Below, piece after piece: positions 1-9,061 of a stretch of DNA of 19,166 nucleotides. Each line of letters begins with the position of its first letter. Position 1 is the stretch's first letter. This stretch comes from Pelagophyceae sp. CCMP2097 (lineage: Eukaryota > Sar > Pelagophyceae): the NCBI GenBank assembly GCA_026770575.1, contig MU657266.1:122485-141650 (forward strand), written 5' to 3'. Position numbers and translations under genes: made by a program. A model generated the notes under the pieces. The model saw only the letters and a program-made list of their open reading frames with translations, did no database searches and was not told the origin of the DNA.

Positions 1-338
1 TTCCTTCAAATCAGCGTTAAGGTAAGCAAGGCGCGTCGGGGTACGTGGGTACGTCGCCGGGGAGCGGCGGCAACGAAAGGTGGGGGTACGCGGGTACGTC
101 AAAAGCCCATTTGCGAAAACTGTCGTACCTACCCTGGCAAACAACCGTAATCCAGTGTTACCCCCGTGGTGCGCTGAACTCCGGAGGCAGGGCAGCGACG
201 CCGCGGCGACGTTACGTGACCGACGCTCGCGCGCGCCGCGTTCCGCACGAAACTCGTGGAACGCATGGCGGCGACGCTGGTGCCGGGCCGTGGAAGTCTT
301 TCTCGAGTTCCACGAGGTCGCGGCGCCAGGTCGGCGCC
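1..338. other. Non-coding left edge with a short direct repeat
   Basis: No gene is supported here. The only structure seen is an 18-bp direct repeat at 38-55 and 83-100 (GGGGTACGTGGGTACGTC with one mismatch), spaced by 45 bp. Overlapping open frames exist but disagree with each other and show no recognisable domain, so they look like products of high GC content. Confidence 0.4.
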
Positions 339-527
339 ATGGGCCGCGACCTGGACGCGGCGCGGCGGGAGCAGGAGCAGAAGATCGGCGAGGCGCTGAA
401 GCAGTTTGAGCGGTCCGTGGGCGAAGTGGTGCAGCGGGCGCGCAACTCGCTCGCATATTCCATCTCCGAGGACCCCCGCGCGTTCCCGGCGCCCTTGCGG
501 AAGCCGCCCGCGCGACGCGCGGCGTAG
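339..527 (+). CDS. Short coding-like ORF, possible exon, hypothetical
   Basis: I do not recognise this 62-residue protein. It begins at an ATG at 339 and ends at TAG. Codon use is strongly G/C at third positions. The first 40 residues are rich in Glu, Gln, Arg and Ala in a helix-like pattern (REQEQKIGEALKQFERSVGE), followed by a Pro/Arg-rich tail. This could be the last exon of a larger gene whose earlier exons lie upstream, because the frame stays open to about position 45 without a convincing start. No neighbouring gene supports a role. The coding call rests only on codon composition and amphipathic pattern, so it may be chance. Confidence 0.3.
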   Translation: MGRDLDAARREQEQKIGEALKQFERSVGEVVQRARNSLAYSISEDPRAFPAPLRKPPARRAA

Positions 528-1950
528 GCCTCAAGGCGCATGCGCTGACGCAAGCAGGATTCCACGCACCGCCGCCGCGAACCCTCTACGCGACAGATGG
601 GCGACCGGCTCTACGGCGCAGGCGACGCGTCTACCCGGCGGACGGGCAAAGGAGGCCCAGCGAGGCCAGCGTCCGGTTGCGCCGCTGGTCTTAGAGGCGC
701 CGGCTTAGACGACGTGCGGCGGGTCGATGCCACCGCTCCCCCAAGCACCAGCCTGGCGCGGCGGCACCGGGCAGCAAGGCCGACAGCGCGATACACTCGA
801 CGCCCTCATCACGCACGACAACCCCTTCGAGATCGACGCCGACGCGGCCCCAGGCGCCGCGCCGGTCGCAAACAGCGAGTCGACGACGATCGTCGACGAT
901 GGCGCCGACCCCAACGTGCGGCCTCTTCCTCTGCGAAACGCCCACCACCGGTGTCAGGCCCCAGGGCAAAGGCGACTGCCGGCCGACGGCCGGCTGCGGC
1001 GGAGCCAGCGTTAAGTCTGAATATTGTAGTAAAGGACCCGGGCCTTCGTTTAAAAACGCCCTCTGTCCACCTGGATGTCCGCGCCCCAGGGGGAGTCGCG
1101 CTCCGCACTCTCAGTCTGCTTTGTAGTCCCAACACACAACACCCACCTCAGCAATTCCTACGACCCCAAGTAAGAATCCTAGTCGAAAAGGCCCAACAAC
1201 CAAAAAATCTTCATCAAATCTCCAACCACCCTTGGGCGAATGCCCTTCAATCTAACTATCAACTCGGCTACTGGGGGGGCTCAGCCACTTTGCCGTTTGG
1301 CCAAAATCCGGGGCCAATCAGCCAAGTCCAATTGAAAATCCGGCAAACATTAAAAAGTCCGTAAATGCCGATGCCGGTCCCCGCACTCCAGCAACCGCCG
1401 CCGCGAAATTTTCAGGCGCGTCGCGAAGTTTTCAGGGCCTTGGAAAAAGCGTTTTCGAACAGATGGGAGGTTGGGAGAGGACCCTTCTTGTGCCGTCGAG
1501 CTGCCACAGTCGACGACCCGCTCATTAGTGGTGCCACTTCGATAAGGCACGGTTGTCCGAACCGGTGCCCTCCCTGACTAGCACTGACTGGGTGCACGCC
1601 AAGCGCCTTTAACACAGTGGGCGCGGTCGACGAGCCGCCGACGTGCGACAGGCCCTTCACCAGTACCAGCCGCCGGCCCGCGCCAGCCGCGGTCCGCCCG
1701 AGACGATGCATCGTGCTCCGCCACGAGCAACTCGGGAGGCGATAATGTTGAGCTTGTTCACAGAGCTCTTGATCGCTTCTAAGGCAAGGTCAAAATTTAA
1801 AACGATCAACGCAATTTTTGAAATTTTAATTTGAATTTTTTAAGAAAAGTCCATAAGCGCCGTAAAGGTTTGCCGGTCCTGTATGCGAAACCGCAGGTTC
1901 GTTTTTTTTGCCCGAGGCCCCATGACCGGCAACGTGGCTGAGCCCCCCCA
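528..1950. other. Gene-poor stretch, GC-rich then mixed composition
   Basis: No gene is supported. A short segment at about 800-930 reads like coding sequence in one frame, with Asp/Ala-rich G/C-ending codons, but it lacks a domain, a clear start or splice partners. From about 1020 composition falls and stops appear in all frames. A fragment at about 1245-1270 (CTAACTATCAACTCGGCTA) matches the junction of the AT-rich tandem repeat at 2584-2602 with one difference, so part of this stretch may be an older copy of that repeat. Confidence 0.4.
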
Positions 1951-3070
1951 GTAATGAATGGTCAGAATCCGGAACTTTTGGGCTAGAGGGCCCCATGTAC
2001 AAGTGTTTATATACCAAAGAAGAGAACATTTTAAATCATCAAGCTATAGACGCCTGATCAACGTCGATTGCAAAGATGGCGCACTTTTAACAGTCTGTTG
2101 TTACGATGCCAATCACCACTGAAAGCTTTCGTTTTGGGGTTAGATTCTTACTCTGAGTACCACTATTACAGAAATATTCAGCGACCCAAGGCAGACCTGT
2201 GAATAAATCATCCTATACACATTCATTAGTTGGAGTTCGATCCACCATTTTTTTTTTGCTGTCTTAGGAAGTTCCACCCCCAATTAGAATCGGCTTTCCC
2301 GGAAATCCCCCAATAAGAATCAACCTTTTTCTGAACATATTCTGCTCTATCGGAGCAACGGGCTCCCTTTTTTCTGAACATATCATATTTCCAAGCTCCC
2401 TGATTGGTCAGAAACGATTCTAATTGGGGATTATTCTAATTAGGGGCGAAACTTCCAAATTGTTCAAAAAAATAAAAATAAAAATAATGAAATGGGGCTT
2501 TTTCAAATCCAGTTCAGTTTCAAATTTCATTTTTGCATCCTTCAAGCATTCAGCACGAATTTCTTTATTTTCACTTTCAATATCTAACTATCAATTCGGC
2601 TAATGGATGGTCCGAATCCGAAACTTTTGGGCTAGAGGGCCCCATATACAAGTGTTTATATACCAAAGAACAGACCATTTCACATCATCAATCTATCGAC
2701 GTCCGATCAACGCTGATTGCCATGATGATGCACTTTCAATAATCTGTTGTTACGATGCCCATCACCGCTGAAAGCTTAAGATTTGGGGTTCAGACCTTGC
2801 TTTGAGAACCACCCATTGTAGCAAGTTCAGCGACCCAAGGCACGCCGCGCGCCATATGAATAATATTTTATAACTTCATAATTATTTGCTTGAGTTCAGT
2901 TTACCATAGATATTAAAATAAAAAAATATAAAAAATTAGTGAGGCTCTTTCAAATCCAAAACAGTTTAATTTCTTTTTTGCATCCTTCAAGCATTCAGAA
3001 CGAATATCTATATATTAACTTTCAATATTTGCATGAATTTCTATATTTTCACTGTCAATATTTGAACAAC
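1951..3070. repeat. Two diverged tandem copies of an AT-rich unit of about 450 bp
   Basis: Copy 1 runs from about 1951 to 2600 (without the inserted 190-bp element) and copy 2 from about 2601 to 3070. Each copy has a first part that includes the shared string CTTTTGGGCTAGAGGGCCCC (1976-1995 and 2625-2644) and continues through TCTGTTGTTACGATGCC and CAGCGACCCAAGGCA. Each then has a second part that includes TTTTTGCATCCTTCAAGCAT. The copies carry many substitutions, so the duplication is old. No protein is encoded. The unit may be a decayed transposon or satellite. Its right end abuts the Helitron coding region, so part of it could be Helitron 5' sequence, but no terminal motif proves that. Confidence 0.7.
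2267..2456. mobile_element. MITE-like element of 190 bp with imperfect terminal inverted repeats
   Basis: The ends GGAAGTTCCACCCC (left) and the reverse complement of GGGGCGAAACTTCC (right) begin inverted arms of 24 bp (2267-2290 and 2433-2456) matching at 20 of 24 positions. A second inner inverted match contains ATCCCC followed by AATAAGAATC or AATTAGAATC, so the arms extend to about 50 bp with a gap. The middle holds a direct repeat, TTTTCTGAACATAT. No ORF is present, so mobilisation would need another element's transposase. It sits between the two parts of the first AT-rich tandem copy, and the second copy lacks it, which supports an insertion. A clean target duplication was not found. 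Confidence 0.65.
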
Positions 3071-3098
3071 TGTCGCCAAAGGCGGCTTCGAAGACAAT

Positions 3099-4634
3099 GT
3101 GACGGCCCGAGGTCAACCCTCCAGAGGCACCGGCCAGCCGAGACTCAGCGCGGCGAGCTTGCTGCCACGAAGGATCGTTCGCCGTCGGTTGAATGCTCCT
3201 GTTACGACCGACGACGCGCTGCTGCATACGTTGCTCGGCAAAGAGCTGGACGGCGCCAATTACACCCAGGCGCTCCTAGACGACGTTCACCAACGCGCAG
3301 AGCTCCTCCGCATCGCGGCGAGCTACTGCGCCTCGCACAGCCTGCGACCATGCGCAAATGAATGCGGCATGGCGCCGCACATGATCACTGCGGCGCACGC
3401 GCGCCGAAGCTGCGACCGGTACCTCCACGCGTGGTGCGGCGTCCCGGACCCGTCCAACGAAGACGTGTTGATTCGCTGCTGTCGAACGTGCGACGACGGT
3501 GGTGCCCCGCCGCCGCCACCACCGCCACCACCGCCACCGCCGCCGCCACCACGAGGCGGCGGCGCGCCGCCACCGCCACCACGACGCACCGGCGATCCAC
3601 CCAACCCACGGGAGCAAGCGAAGCTCGACCTTTTAGCAGCACAGGCCGCCCGCAAAGCTGCTACCGCTGCCACCGCAGCCGCTCGCGCCGCTGACAAACT
3701 GCGCGCAGAGGCCCTACGCCACGAGGAAGACGTTGCTGCGCTCGCGCGGGTCGATCGCGGAGAAGATCGTTGCGACAACTGTGCCGAACCGCCCGAACCC
3801 CCGTGCGGGGAGTGCCAAAAGGCCATTAATAACCTCCGACGAAGGGTTCGTAGACGCCTCGACGCGCTCATGGCGGAGGGCCAGGACCGCCGCCGCGCTA
3901 CGTTAGCACGCCAACGCGCGGTGCGCCACGCCAAGGCTATGCGCGGCCGCGGTGCGCACGCCAGCAAGGCGACGGTGTGCAACCTCGACGACTTCGACGA
4001 GAACTGCGTCACGACGCACTACTGCGGCGCGTTCGACAACGTGTGCCAGGACTGCGGCGCACTTTACTGGACGCCGGAGGCGAACCAAACGGGCGTCTAC
4101 ACGGGCTGCTGTGGCGGCGGCAAGGTCAAACTCGACGCCGTACCAGATCCGCCGCCGGACGTCAAGGGCCTCTACTTCGCGAACGACGCTCAATCCCAGG
4201 AGCTCCGCAGCCACATGCGCGGCTACAACAACCAGCTGAATATGTGCTCGATGAAGGTCAACGACGAGACGATCAAGCGGCGCAACCCCGGCGGCTCCAT
4301 GCGGACGGGCCCGATTGCCGCGCTGCGCATCTCCGGCGAAGTCCGCCACTACGTCGGCACGCTCGGCGCGGCCGCCGGCACCGAGCCTAAGGGCGCACAG
4401 GTCTACCTCCTCGACCCTGATGGCCAAATCGCGCACCGCACCCGCGAACAGCGCTTCAACCCCGCCACCATGGGAGCGCTCACCACCGCGCTCCTCCGAG
4501 ATAACGCTCTTGCGAAGACGTTCCGCTTGGCGAAGGAGTACCTCGACAACTCCACCGTCACCGACGGGCGGCTCATCATCCTCGCCGAGGATCGGCCCGC
4601 TGACGTTCACGTGCGCCGCGGCAACGTCGCCACG
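3099..4634 (+). pseudogene. Helitron RepHel segment 1: zinc-finger N-terminal region
   Basis: The frame is open from a GTG at 3099; the true start is unknown and may lie upstream. Three Cys-rich clusters are visible. Cluster 1 (residues 85-131) has C85, C89, C105, H110, C113, C128 and C131, resembling a PHD/RING-type finger. It is followed by a run of 15 prolines and a second Pro stretch. Cluster 2 is CDNCAEPPEPPCGEC near residue 224. Cluster 3 (about residues 305-345) is the conserved Helitron segment with CQDCGALYW and CCGGGKVKL. After it comes a region ending DRPADVHVRRGNVAT, which matches the family segment just before the Rep lead-in. This segment itself has no internal stop. The 5' boundary is the weak point. 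Confidence 0.85.
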
Positions 4635-4753
4635 GTACGTCTTCGTCGAACGAAGCAACCGCGGGGGGGTCCGGGGGGTCTCCCCCCGGCGCCCGTGAGA
4701 GATTAGGGTATGTTGAACCACGCCAGAAGCGGGGCGAAAGCAGAGAAGCGCAG
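4635..4753 (+). other. Putative spliceosomal intron 1 of the Helitron gene (119 nt)
   Basis: The sequence starts GTACGT and ends GCGCAG. Removing it joins residues GNVAT directly to INELAIII, restoring the family pattern (RRYN.PT..EVA.II) with no missing residues and in phase 0. Read through, the frame would hit a stop at 4704-4706 after an unrelated Gly/Pro-rich peptide. It contains the GC-rich hairpin cassette at 4661-4708 that is also in intron 2. Shorter acceptors at 4726 or 4706 are possible; 4726 keeps frame but adds nine unaligned residues, and 4706 does not keep frame. Confidence 0.75.
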
Positions 4754-6865
4754 ATAAACGAGCTCGCCATCATCATCGAGGGGTCCGCCGAGGCGGATTT
4801 TACGAACATCAAGCATCGCGACATCACGATGCACCTTCGGGCCGCCGCGGACCCGGGCGGCTCCAACCCGTCTAACATCCAGACGGTCAGCGGTCTCCAC
4901 CGTTCGCGTGATGCGCTGCACTACCCACTCTTCTTCTTCGACGGCAAGACGGACGGCTTCCACCTCGAAATCCCCAAGCTGAACTCCAACAAGAATTGCA
5001 CCGAGGGCGACTTCTACGGCCATCGACTACACGAGCGTGACAGCACCGCGCTCCAGGCGGGCTCGAAGACATCGAACAGCGCCCGCGACTTTTCCGCCCT
5101 GTACCGCGGCGGGCGGCTGTTCCAAGAGTACATCCTCGACGCCTTTGCCAAGCAGGAGGCGTCGCGACTGCTGAGGCAGAAATTTAACCAGACGACGATC
5201 CGCGCCGCGTGCTACGGCGGCCTCACGGATGCAGCCTAAGCCGGTGACGCTGCTCACGTCGGTAAGCGCGTCGTCCTCGCGCCGTCGTTTATCGGCGGCC
5301 TGCGCGAGATGAACGCCACGTACCAGGGCAGCATGGCGATGGTCCGCAAATACGGCAAGCCGCACTTCTTCATCACCATGACGACGAACCCCAAGTGGAA
5401 AGAGATCACCGGCGCCCTGCTTCCAGGGCAGACTGACTACCTCTGACCGGCCCGGCATCATCGTGCGCGTCTTCCGCATGAAGCTCGCGGCGCTCATCGC
5501 CGACATCCACGAGCACGGCATCTTCGGCACCTGCGTGGCCCATACGTACGCCATCGAGTACCAGAAGTGCGGCCTCCCCCACGCGCACATCCTCATCATC
5601 CTGGCGCAGGGCGCCAACGTCGACTTGGTGGACGAGTACGTCTCCGCCGAGATCCCCAACCCCGACACGCAGCCGGACGTGTACAAGGTCGTTACGGGCC
5701 AGATGACGCACAACCCGTGCGGCGCGCAGAACCTCAACGCGCCGTGCATGCAGGACGGCAAGTGCTCAAAGGACTCCCCCAAGGATTTTGCCGACGATAC
5801 GACGTTCCCCAGCGACGGCATCCCCATCTACCGCCGACGGAGCACACCAAACGGCGCTCATTCGCCAAGAAAGTCCGCCGGAGCGACGACACGTTCGAGG
5901 ACATTGCCATCGACAACCGCTGGGTTGTGCCATAGAACCCGTACCTCTGCAAGAAGTACGACTGCCACATCAACGTCGATTTTTGCCACTCTGTGAGGTC
6001 GATCAAGTACATCCACAAGTACGTCCCCAAGGGCCACGACTGCGCAACCTGCCAGATCGACGCCAGCGACGCGCCCGCCCATCGACAGAACGTCAATGAG
6101 ATCGACAACTACGTCAACGGCCGCTACGTCTGCGCGACCGAGGCCCACCGTCTCACCGGGGGTCACACCCACGCTCGCTACCCACCGTGCGAGCCGCTGG
6201 CCACCTCGAGAACGGGCAGCGCACGTACTGGGTCGACGACGCGGACGACGCTTCTCGCGCCTACTCACCGAACTCGCAGCCGCTGTGCCTCCCGCCACCA
6301 CGCTCACGGCGTGGTTCGACCTGAACAAGATGGCCAACGCATCCGAGGCCACGCGCGGCGCTGGGTGGTTAAAGCGCACCGAGGTGGACCCGCGGACGAT
6401 CCTCTACGCCGACACGCCGGCGCACTTTACGTTCCAGGAGAAGGTTTGGGTGCCGCACCAGAGGGGCTGCCCCCGACGACGCGCGCGCCTCGGACTTGAC
6501 AAATACGACTGCTCGAGCGACACGCTCGGTCGCATCTACACCGTCCCTCCAAAGCAGGGCGGGGCGTACTACTTTCGCACCCTCCTCCGGCACGTGCTTG
6601 GAGCCTGCGACTGGGCCGACGTGCGGAAATACAACGGCGTCACCTACGACACGTTCGTGGCCGCGTGCCGAGCGCGAAATCTCCTTCAAGAAGACGACGA
6701 GTGGCGGGCCTGCATGAAGGAGGCCAAGCTCGCGCAGAACCCGCCGCAGCTGCGGAGCCTCTTCGGCACCATCGTCATTAACTGCGAACCAACCTCGTCG
6801 CGCGAGCTCTGGACCGCCTTCAAGTGGGACATGTCCGAGGACTACCTCCACGCACACCGGCGAAG
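4754..6865 (+). pseudogene. Helitron RepHel segment 2: Rep (HUH endonuclease) domain, broken
   Basis: Family landmarks appear in order: LHRSRDALHYPLFFFDGK, YRGGRLFQEYILDAFAK, KPHFFITMTTNPKW, then the HUH motif GLPHAHI (5571-5591), HNPCGA and CMQDGKCSK. The two-tyrosine motif KYIHKYVPKG follows, with Tyr codons at 6008 and 6020 spaced four residues apart as in Helitron Reps. Both catalytic histidines and both tyrosines are present. Lesions: TAA at 5237-5239 in GLTDAA/AGDAAHVGKR; a 1-nt shift near 5443; a shift near 5845 after IYRRR; TAG at 5933-5935 where family members have Tyr in VVPYNP; a shift at the G5 run near 6158-6162; and a shift near 6250. Downstream is TTLTAWFDLN through SEDYLHAH, the Rep-helicase linker. 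The protein would nick and rejoin DNA during rolling-circle transposition. Confidence 0.9.
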
Positions 6866-6993
6866 GTGCGCCCTCCTGGGGAGCCCCCGCGAGTAATTAT
6901 GGGCTGTTTCGCCCTCCTCCAGAGCAAAGCGACGCGGGGGTACGGGGGGTCTCCCCCCGGCGCCCGTCAGAGATTACGGACTGTATTTTCAAG
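6866..6993 (+). other. Putative spliceosomal intron 2 of the Helitron gene (128 nt)
   Basis: It starts GTGCGC and ends in a T-rich tract, TGTATTTTCAAG. Removing it joins the codon AG|A (Arg, phase 2) between DYLHAHRR and SRLLESEVRHRD, so the frame passes from the Rep linker to the helicase without a shift. Without splicing the frame stops at 6894-6896. It carries the same hairpin cassette as intron 1, here near the 3' end (6934-6979). Confidence 0.75.
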
Positions 6994-8344
6994 AAGTCGC
7001 CTGTTAGAGTCCGAGGTCCGCCATCGCGATAATCGTAGGTACCAAGATGCTAATATGACCATGAACGACGACCTGGAGAACTTGGCCCTCCTCGACATCC
7101 GGGCCATGATCCAGGCCTCTGGCAAGACCATGGCGGACCACGGACTGCCGACGCCGAGGGCTGCCCGCGACGAGCCCATGTGCCGCATGATCGCCGACGA
7201 GCTCATCCTAACGAACACGCCCGCGAAGCGCGCCGCGCAGCAGGTGGAGTGCCTTCGCTACGAGGGCATGATGCGTGCCAACAACCAGGCGCAGTGGGAT
7301 ATCTACAACGAGATCTTGAGAAGCACCGATAGCAACCTGGGCAACATCTTCTTCATCGACGCTCCCGCCGGCACGGGCAAGACGACGATGTCCGCGGCCC
7401 TGCTCGCACGCCTGCGTGCGCAAGGACACATGGCCCTCGCAGTGGCGAGCTCAGGCATCGCGGCGACGTTGATGGCCTTGGGGCGCACGGCACACTCCCG
7501 GGGCAAGTTGCCCTTTAAGCCGCCGAACAACACGACGTGCGCGTTCACCGGAGTACAGACCGACGAGACCCGTGCCGTGTTTTGCGCCGCCAAGATCGTC
7601 ATCTGGGACGAGGCGCCGATGTCCCACAAGCACCTCTTCGAGTCCCTCGACCGCTCGCTGCGTGTGGCGCTCGGCGTGAACAAGCCCTTCGGCGAACAAG
7701 CCCTTCGGCGGCAAAACGTTCGTCTTCCTGGGCGACTTCCGGCAAATCCTCCCGGTCATCGTCAAGGGAAAGCAGTGGCAGATCGAGGAGGCCTGCCTCA
7801 AGAGGTCAGCACTCTGGCCCAACATGATCAAGTGTCGCCTCGCGACGAACATGCGCGTCATGATGTCCGGCGGCGCGGACCGTGCGCGCCTCAAAGAATT
7901 CGCCGATTACCTCCTCCGCATCGGCGACGGCCGCGAGCCACACGTCGACGCCCTGGACAAGGACTTCATCAAGATTCCCGACGAAATGTGCCTGCGCAAC
8001 CCGACGATCGAGAACCTCTGCGACAACGTCTACGCCGGGCTCGCTGAGAAAGCCGACGACGCGCAGTGACTCTCAGCACGCGCGATCTTGACGTGCAAGA
8101 ACGTCGAAGTCGACATCATCAACGACATGATGACGGCCCGCTTCAAGCCCGGCAGCGAAGTGCGCGAGTGCTTCTCAGCGGACACGGTCGGCCCTCAAGA
8201 CGACCCGGCACTGTACCCGGCGGAGTTCCTGAACTCGCTCACGGTCTCAGGCCTCCCGCCACACAACATGAAGATGAAGATTGGCACGATCGTCATGCTT
8301 CTGCGCAACTTGGACCAGGCGAAGAGCGACTGCAACGGTTCGAG
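6994..8344 (+). pseudogene. Helitron RepHel segment 3: Pif1-type helicase core, broken
   Basis: The helicase shows the lead-in TMADHGLP, Walker A in APAGTGKTTM (7361-7390), Walker B in IVIWDEAP (7595-7618) and, after the frame break, FLGDFRQILPV (motif III), RAILTCKNVEVDIIN and LNSLTVSGLPPHNMKMKIG through MLLRNLDQAKSDCNG. The frame is broken by a perfect 16-bp tandem duplication (7679-7694 and 7695-7710) inside the NKPFGG codons. Dropping one copy restores the frame exactly. A TGA at 8067-8069 lies in frame just before RAILT. The enzyme would unwind DNA 5' to 3' during Helitron strand displacement. Family assignment is secure; activity is excluded by the lesions. Confidence 0.93.
7679..7710 (+). 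repeat. Perfect 16-bp tandem duplication causing a frameshift
   Basis: AACAAGCCCTTCGGCG occurs twice head to tail (7679-7694, 7695-7710). Sixteen is not a multiple of three, so translation leaves the helicase frame. The frame after the second copy resumes the conserved motif III. This fits replication slippage or a repaired break, recent enough that the copies remain identical. Confidence 0.9.
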
Positions 8345-8397
8345 GTGAGGCCTGTGCTTTGATTGTCGAGAGCCGCGTGAACATCGTCGAGTGCTAG
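8345..8397 (+). other. Putative short intron 3 of the Helitron gene (53 nt)
   Basis: It starts GTGAGG and ends GTGCTAG. Splicing joins AG|G (Arg, phase 2) between DCNGS and YILRAFSP, giving the expected helicase spacing from CNG(T/S)R to the (I/V)FIPR-like strand (RIFVPRVTLT). Reading through meets TGA at 8346-8348. Its length is close to the 51-nt first intron of the rhodanese gene in this window, so very short introns appear normal here. Confidence 0.65.
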
Positions 8398-8791
8398 GTA
8401 CATCCTGCGCGCCTTCTCGCCGTTCCTCATCAAGCTCGAGGACATCAAGCCCGGTTCCAACGGACGCCGGATCTTCGTGCCGCGCGTCACGCTGACGACC
8501 GACGACGCCTTCCCCTTCGTCCTCCGCCGGCGCCAATTTCCGATTCGGCCCGCGTTCGCCATGACCATCAACAAGTCACAGGGTCAAACGCTCAAGCGCG
8601 CCGGGGGTTACCTACCGGCGCCCGTCTTCTCGCACGGCCAGCTTTACGTCGCAATGAGCCACGTCGGCGACAGGGACGACATCGTCTTCTGCATCGTTCC
8701 AGTTACGAAGGCCACGGTCCTCGCAGAGGATAATCGCCCGGGCCACTACACCCGCAACGTCGTCTATACAAATTTCCTCCGACAAGCATGA
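8398..8791 (+). pseudogene. Helitron RepHel segment 4: C-terminal helicase motifs
   Basis: This segment contains RIFVPRVTLT, FPFVLRRRQFPIRPAF, the motif V block AMTINKSQGQTL (about 8561-8596), and the motif VI block GQLYVAMSHV (about 8639-8668), then stops at TGA 8789-8791. In Pif1-family helicases motif VI normally reads SR(V/A), where the Arg contacts ATP. Here the codon is CAC (His), one transition from CGC, so a key residue is missing in addition to the upstream breaks. It is intact as a reading frame and follows putative intron 3. Confidence 0.9.
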
Positions 8792-9061
8792 CGCGGCCTC
8801 TGCGACGAGGGCCGATAATACCTTAAAATGCCTTCTCCTCCTCTCAGAAAACAACACTAGCACTGGCCGCACTTGTTGTTCAAACGCTCCTCGAAGACGC
8901 CCTCCCGAGGGGGAGGTCGGGTATAGAGCCCGGCGCAACGCGGCGGACCGGCACCGGAGCGTCCTGCTTCGCGGCGTGCGTGTTGGTCATAAAGTTGGGT
9001 CAGAATTGGCCTCCTATAGGCCGCGGGCCGTGAACGCCTACTTTGGCGGCCTGCGGTGGCG
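8792..9061. other. Spacer after the Helitron gene with short hairpins
   Basis: No gene is supported. CCTCCC and GGGAGG at 8902-8917 form a 6-bp hairpin with a 4-nt loop. A second possible hairpin follows (CGGG, loop, CCCG). One of these could be the Helitron 3' hairpin, but no CTRR terminus sits about 10 nt downstream. CTAG at 8857-8860 precedes them. Confidence 0.35.

Larger units (their letters stand above)
3099..8791 (+). mobile_element. Autonomous-type Helitron remnant encoding RepHel (ends not defined)
   Basis: The region encodes, in the usual order, a cysteine-rich N-terminal domain, a Rep HUH endonuclease and a Pif1/RecD2-like helicase, the hallmark of autonomous Helitron rolling-circle transposons. 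Joining the four coding segments gives a protein of about 1,800 residues, within the family range. The reading frame has at least three nonsense codons (5237, 5933, 8067), four small indels in the Rep half (near 5443, 5845, 6160, 6250) and a 16-bp duplication (7679-7710), so it is dead as it stands. Helitrons start with TC and end with a hairpin followed by CTRR. I could not fix either end: hairpins exist near 8901-8917, but no CTRR follows at normal spacing. Confidence 0.93.

Noticed and set aside
3500..3590. CCG/CCA repeat as a separate functional feature.
   Set aside because: It is in frame and encodes the polyproline linker of the Helitron protein; it is explained as low-complexity coding sequence.
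4671..4689. GC hairpin read as a bacterial Rho-independent terminator.
   Set aside because: The window is eukaryotic, there is no following T tract, and the same hairpin recurs inside a second intron-like gap.
3323..4721. Long minus-strand open frames opposite the Helitron N-terminal region.
   Set aside because: They are GC-driven shadows of the plus-strand frame, rich in Arg, Ala and Gly, with no domain.
5440..6265. Frame changes in the Rep domain interpreted as further introns.
   Set aside because: Homology is continuous across each point with no extra sequence and no GT-AG pair, so 1-2 nt indels fit better.
8856..8917. Hairpin near 8902-8917 and CTAG at 8857 as the Helitron 3' terminus.
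   Set aside because: The order is wrong (CTAG comes before the hairpin) and no CTRR follows within the usual 10-12 nt.
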